From the NCBI RefSeq assembly GCF_000518865.1, contig NZ_KI912515.1:250573-314572 (forward strand): DNA of 64,000 nucleotides, written 5' to 3'. Of the stretch, positions 62,858 to 64,000 are shown piece by piece; the first letter of the stretch is position 1; every line of letters begins with the position of its first letter. The position numbers were made by a program, and so were the translations under genes. The notes under the pieces were generated by a model. It worked only from the letters and a program-made list of their open reading frames with translations, did not search any database and was not told where the DNA came from. This DNA is from Bacillus sp. J37. Lineage in GTDB: Bacteria; Bacillota; Bacilli; Bacillales; Bacillaceae.

Positions 62858-64000
62858 ATGCTGCATAAAGAAGAATGGATTAACATTAAATGTGAGTTAA
62901 TGGAGAAACATGAGAGATTTAGCAAAATGAAAAATCTCTTTTTAGTAAGCTTTGCTTTCCTATTAGTAGTCTTGTATTTCTTAGATATCAGTCAGATTAG
63001 AGAATTAACTTTTAATCCTTCTAATGGTTTCGACATAATAAGGGTTGTCATTACATATGCTCCTTTTGCTTTTGTTTTGATGTTCTTCATATTTTGCTTA
63101 AGTATCTGTTTGAAGAATTTGACCTTCATTAAACAATTTCATGTGAAGAAAGAGTTTTTTTGTTTATTCTTGTTTAACGTTAGTGTCTTTATTATTACTG
63201 CATTATTTTTAAAGTTTTATATTTTATTGGATTTTAGAATTTCGTTTATATTTGGTGTCTTATATCTATTAAATTTTTTATACACGTTTGTTATCCATTT
63301 ATATGCCTTCATTCCTATTTTGAAAGTTTATCATGAGCATCATATTCTTAGAGAAAGAGAAGGTATTTTAAATTTTCGTCTAGTTTTACTATCCATCGTA
63401 AGTCCAGATTATGTAATGGCCACAATTTTTAAGAAACTCTTAAATAATAATAGCTTGAACTTAATTTGTGAAGATAACTGTGCAAAGGATGAAGACCTAG
63501 TTAGTGAATGTACTTGGGAACAAAGGAAACTGAAGGCAAAATATTTTATCGTTTTTTCTAATTGGGCCAACGTTATTTTCATCACTGGTCTTTCAATCCT
63601 AACCATGTACATATATCCTAATGTTGGAGAGGTTACTGAGTATTTGGGTATCTGGCTCATATTACATATATTATCAAGAAGTTTTGAAATTGCTTATGCT
63701 TTTTATAAAGATGTTGTTGAGGTAAAGGCAAAGGTGTTATGGAAAAAAAATCAAGGGAATTTTATTAATTATTGGAGAACCTCTGCGTTAAGAAAGCCGA
63801 GAGAGAAAGAAATAGAACGTGGGGCTACTCTTGCGGGACCTCATCGTGATGATATGCTCTTTTACGTGAATGATCATGATGTGCAAACATATGGGTCGCA
63901 AGGTCAGCAGAGAACAACTGCTCTATCCTTGAAATTGGCTGAGATTGATTTGATTCATAACGAAATAGGAGAATATCCGATTCTTTTGCTGGATGATGTT
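62858..64000 (+). CDS. Membrane protein fused in frame to RecF C-terminal part (runs off window)
   Basis: ATG 62858 with GAGGAGGTG opens a frame with no stop up to the window end (381 codons). Residues about 1-312 are a protein of unknown family with five or six membrane spans in pairs and charged loops. From about residue 314 ([18 protein letters not shown], then [20 protein letters not shown] and YPILLLDDV) it is clearly RecF: GPHRDD, the ABC-type signature SQGQQR and the Walker B LLLDDV. The N-terminal Walker A half of RecF is absent. Either a chimeric gene, a captured recF fragment or an assembly join near 63797. Confidence 0.8.
   Translation, partial: MLHKEEWINIKCELMEKHERFSKMKNLFLVSFAFLLVVLYFLDISQIRELTFNPSNGFDIIRVVITYAPFAFVLMFFIFCLSICLKNLTFIKQFHVKKEFFCLFLFNVSVFIITALFLKFYILLDFRISFIFGVLYLLNFLYTFVIHLYAFIPILKVYHEHHILREREGILNFRLVLLSIVSPDYVMATIFKKLLNNNSLNLICEDNCAKDEDLVSECTWEQRKLKAKYFIVFSNWANVIFITGLSILTMYIYPNVGEVTEYLGIWLILHILSRSFEIAYAFYKDVVEVKAKVLWKKNQGNFINYWRTSALRKPREKEIERGATLAGPHRDDMLFYVNDHDVQTYGSQGQQRTTALSLKLAEIDLIHNEIGEYPILLLDDV

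Overview
The window looks like chromosomal DNA of an endospore-forming member of the Bacillaceae (Bacillus sensu lato; I cannot fix the genus). The backbone follows the order known from Bacillus subtilis: atpA-atpG-atpD-atpC, DUF1146, ywmB, murA, spoIID, spoIIQ, usd-spoIIID, mbl, flhO-flhP, epuA, fabZ, ywpF, ssbB, ywqA-ywqB. Strong AGGAGG-type ribosome binding sites, frequent TTG/GTG starts, sporulation genes and a ComK-type box before ssbB all fit this.

Accessory blocks are set into that backbone. (1) 10.55-12.95 kb: a sodium/solute symporter pair with a CcpA-type cre site. (2) 13.2-25.4 kb: a carbohydrate locus with AraC and LacI regulators, a GH127 enzyme, two ABC permeases, a 1541-residue secreted multidomain glycosidase and a lipoprotein binding protein, most likely for L-arabinofuranose-containing plant glycans. 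(3) 25.6-29.6 kb: a type VII secretion effector module (WXG100 protein, two small helical partners, an LXG protein, a DUF4176 protein, a small membrane protein and a lipoprotein). (4) 38.7-50.3 kb: a complete sulfoquinovose (plant sulfosugar) pathway of the transaldolase type. It holds a GH31 sulfoquinovosidase with all five known specificity residues, a sulfofructose isomerase, a sulfofructose transaldolase, a sulfolactaldehyde dehydrogenase, an importer, a candidate exporter and two paralogous GntR regulators. Its two operons have near-identical promoters that each combine a cre site with two direct repeats.

RNA-level control is visible in several places. A cyclic-di-GMP-I (GEMM-I) riboswitch lies on the minus strand at 33.3-33.4 kb, upstream of a secreted GH18-like protein, and its downstream region can hide the ribosome binding site. 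The usd leader ORF precedes spoIIID. An attenuator-like element with a leader peptide, a hidden Shine-Dalgarno sequence and a terminator hairpin lies near 61.4 kb.

The intergenic DNA is unusually rich in short palindromic repeat families. One family, with a GGGACAGGT(A/T)CCTTGTCCC core, sits right behind stop codons, forms inverted pairs, and supplies the last codons of two regulators. Three other MITE-like families lie between genes, two of them inside the atp operon and one inside the sulfoquinovose operon.

The window ends in an open frame that joins a multi-span membrane protein in frame to the C-terminal part of RecF. It is either a chimeric gene, a recF fragment or an assembly join. I found no rRNA, tRNA, CRISPR array or full insertion sequence.
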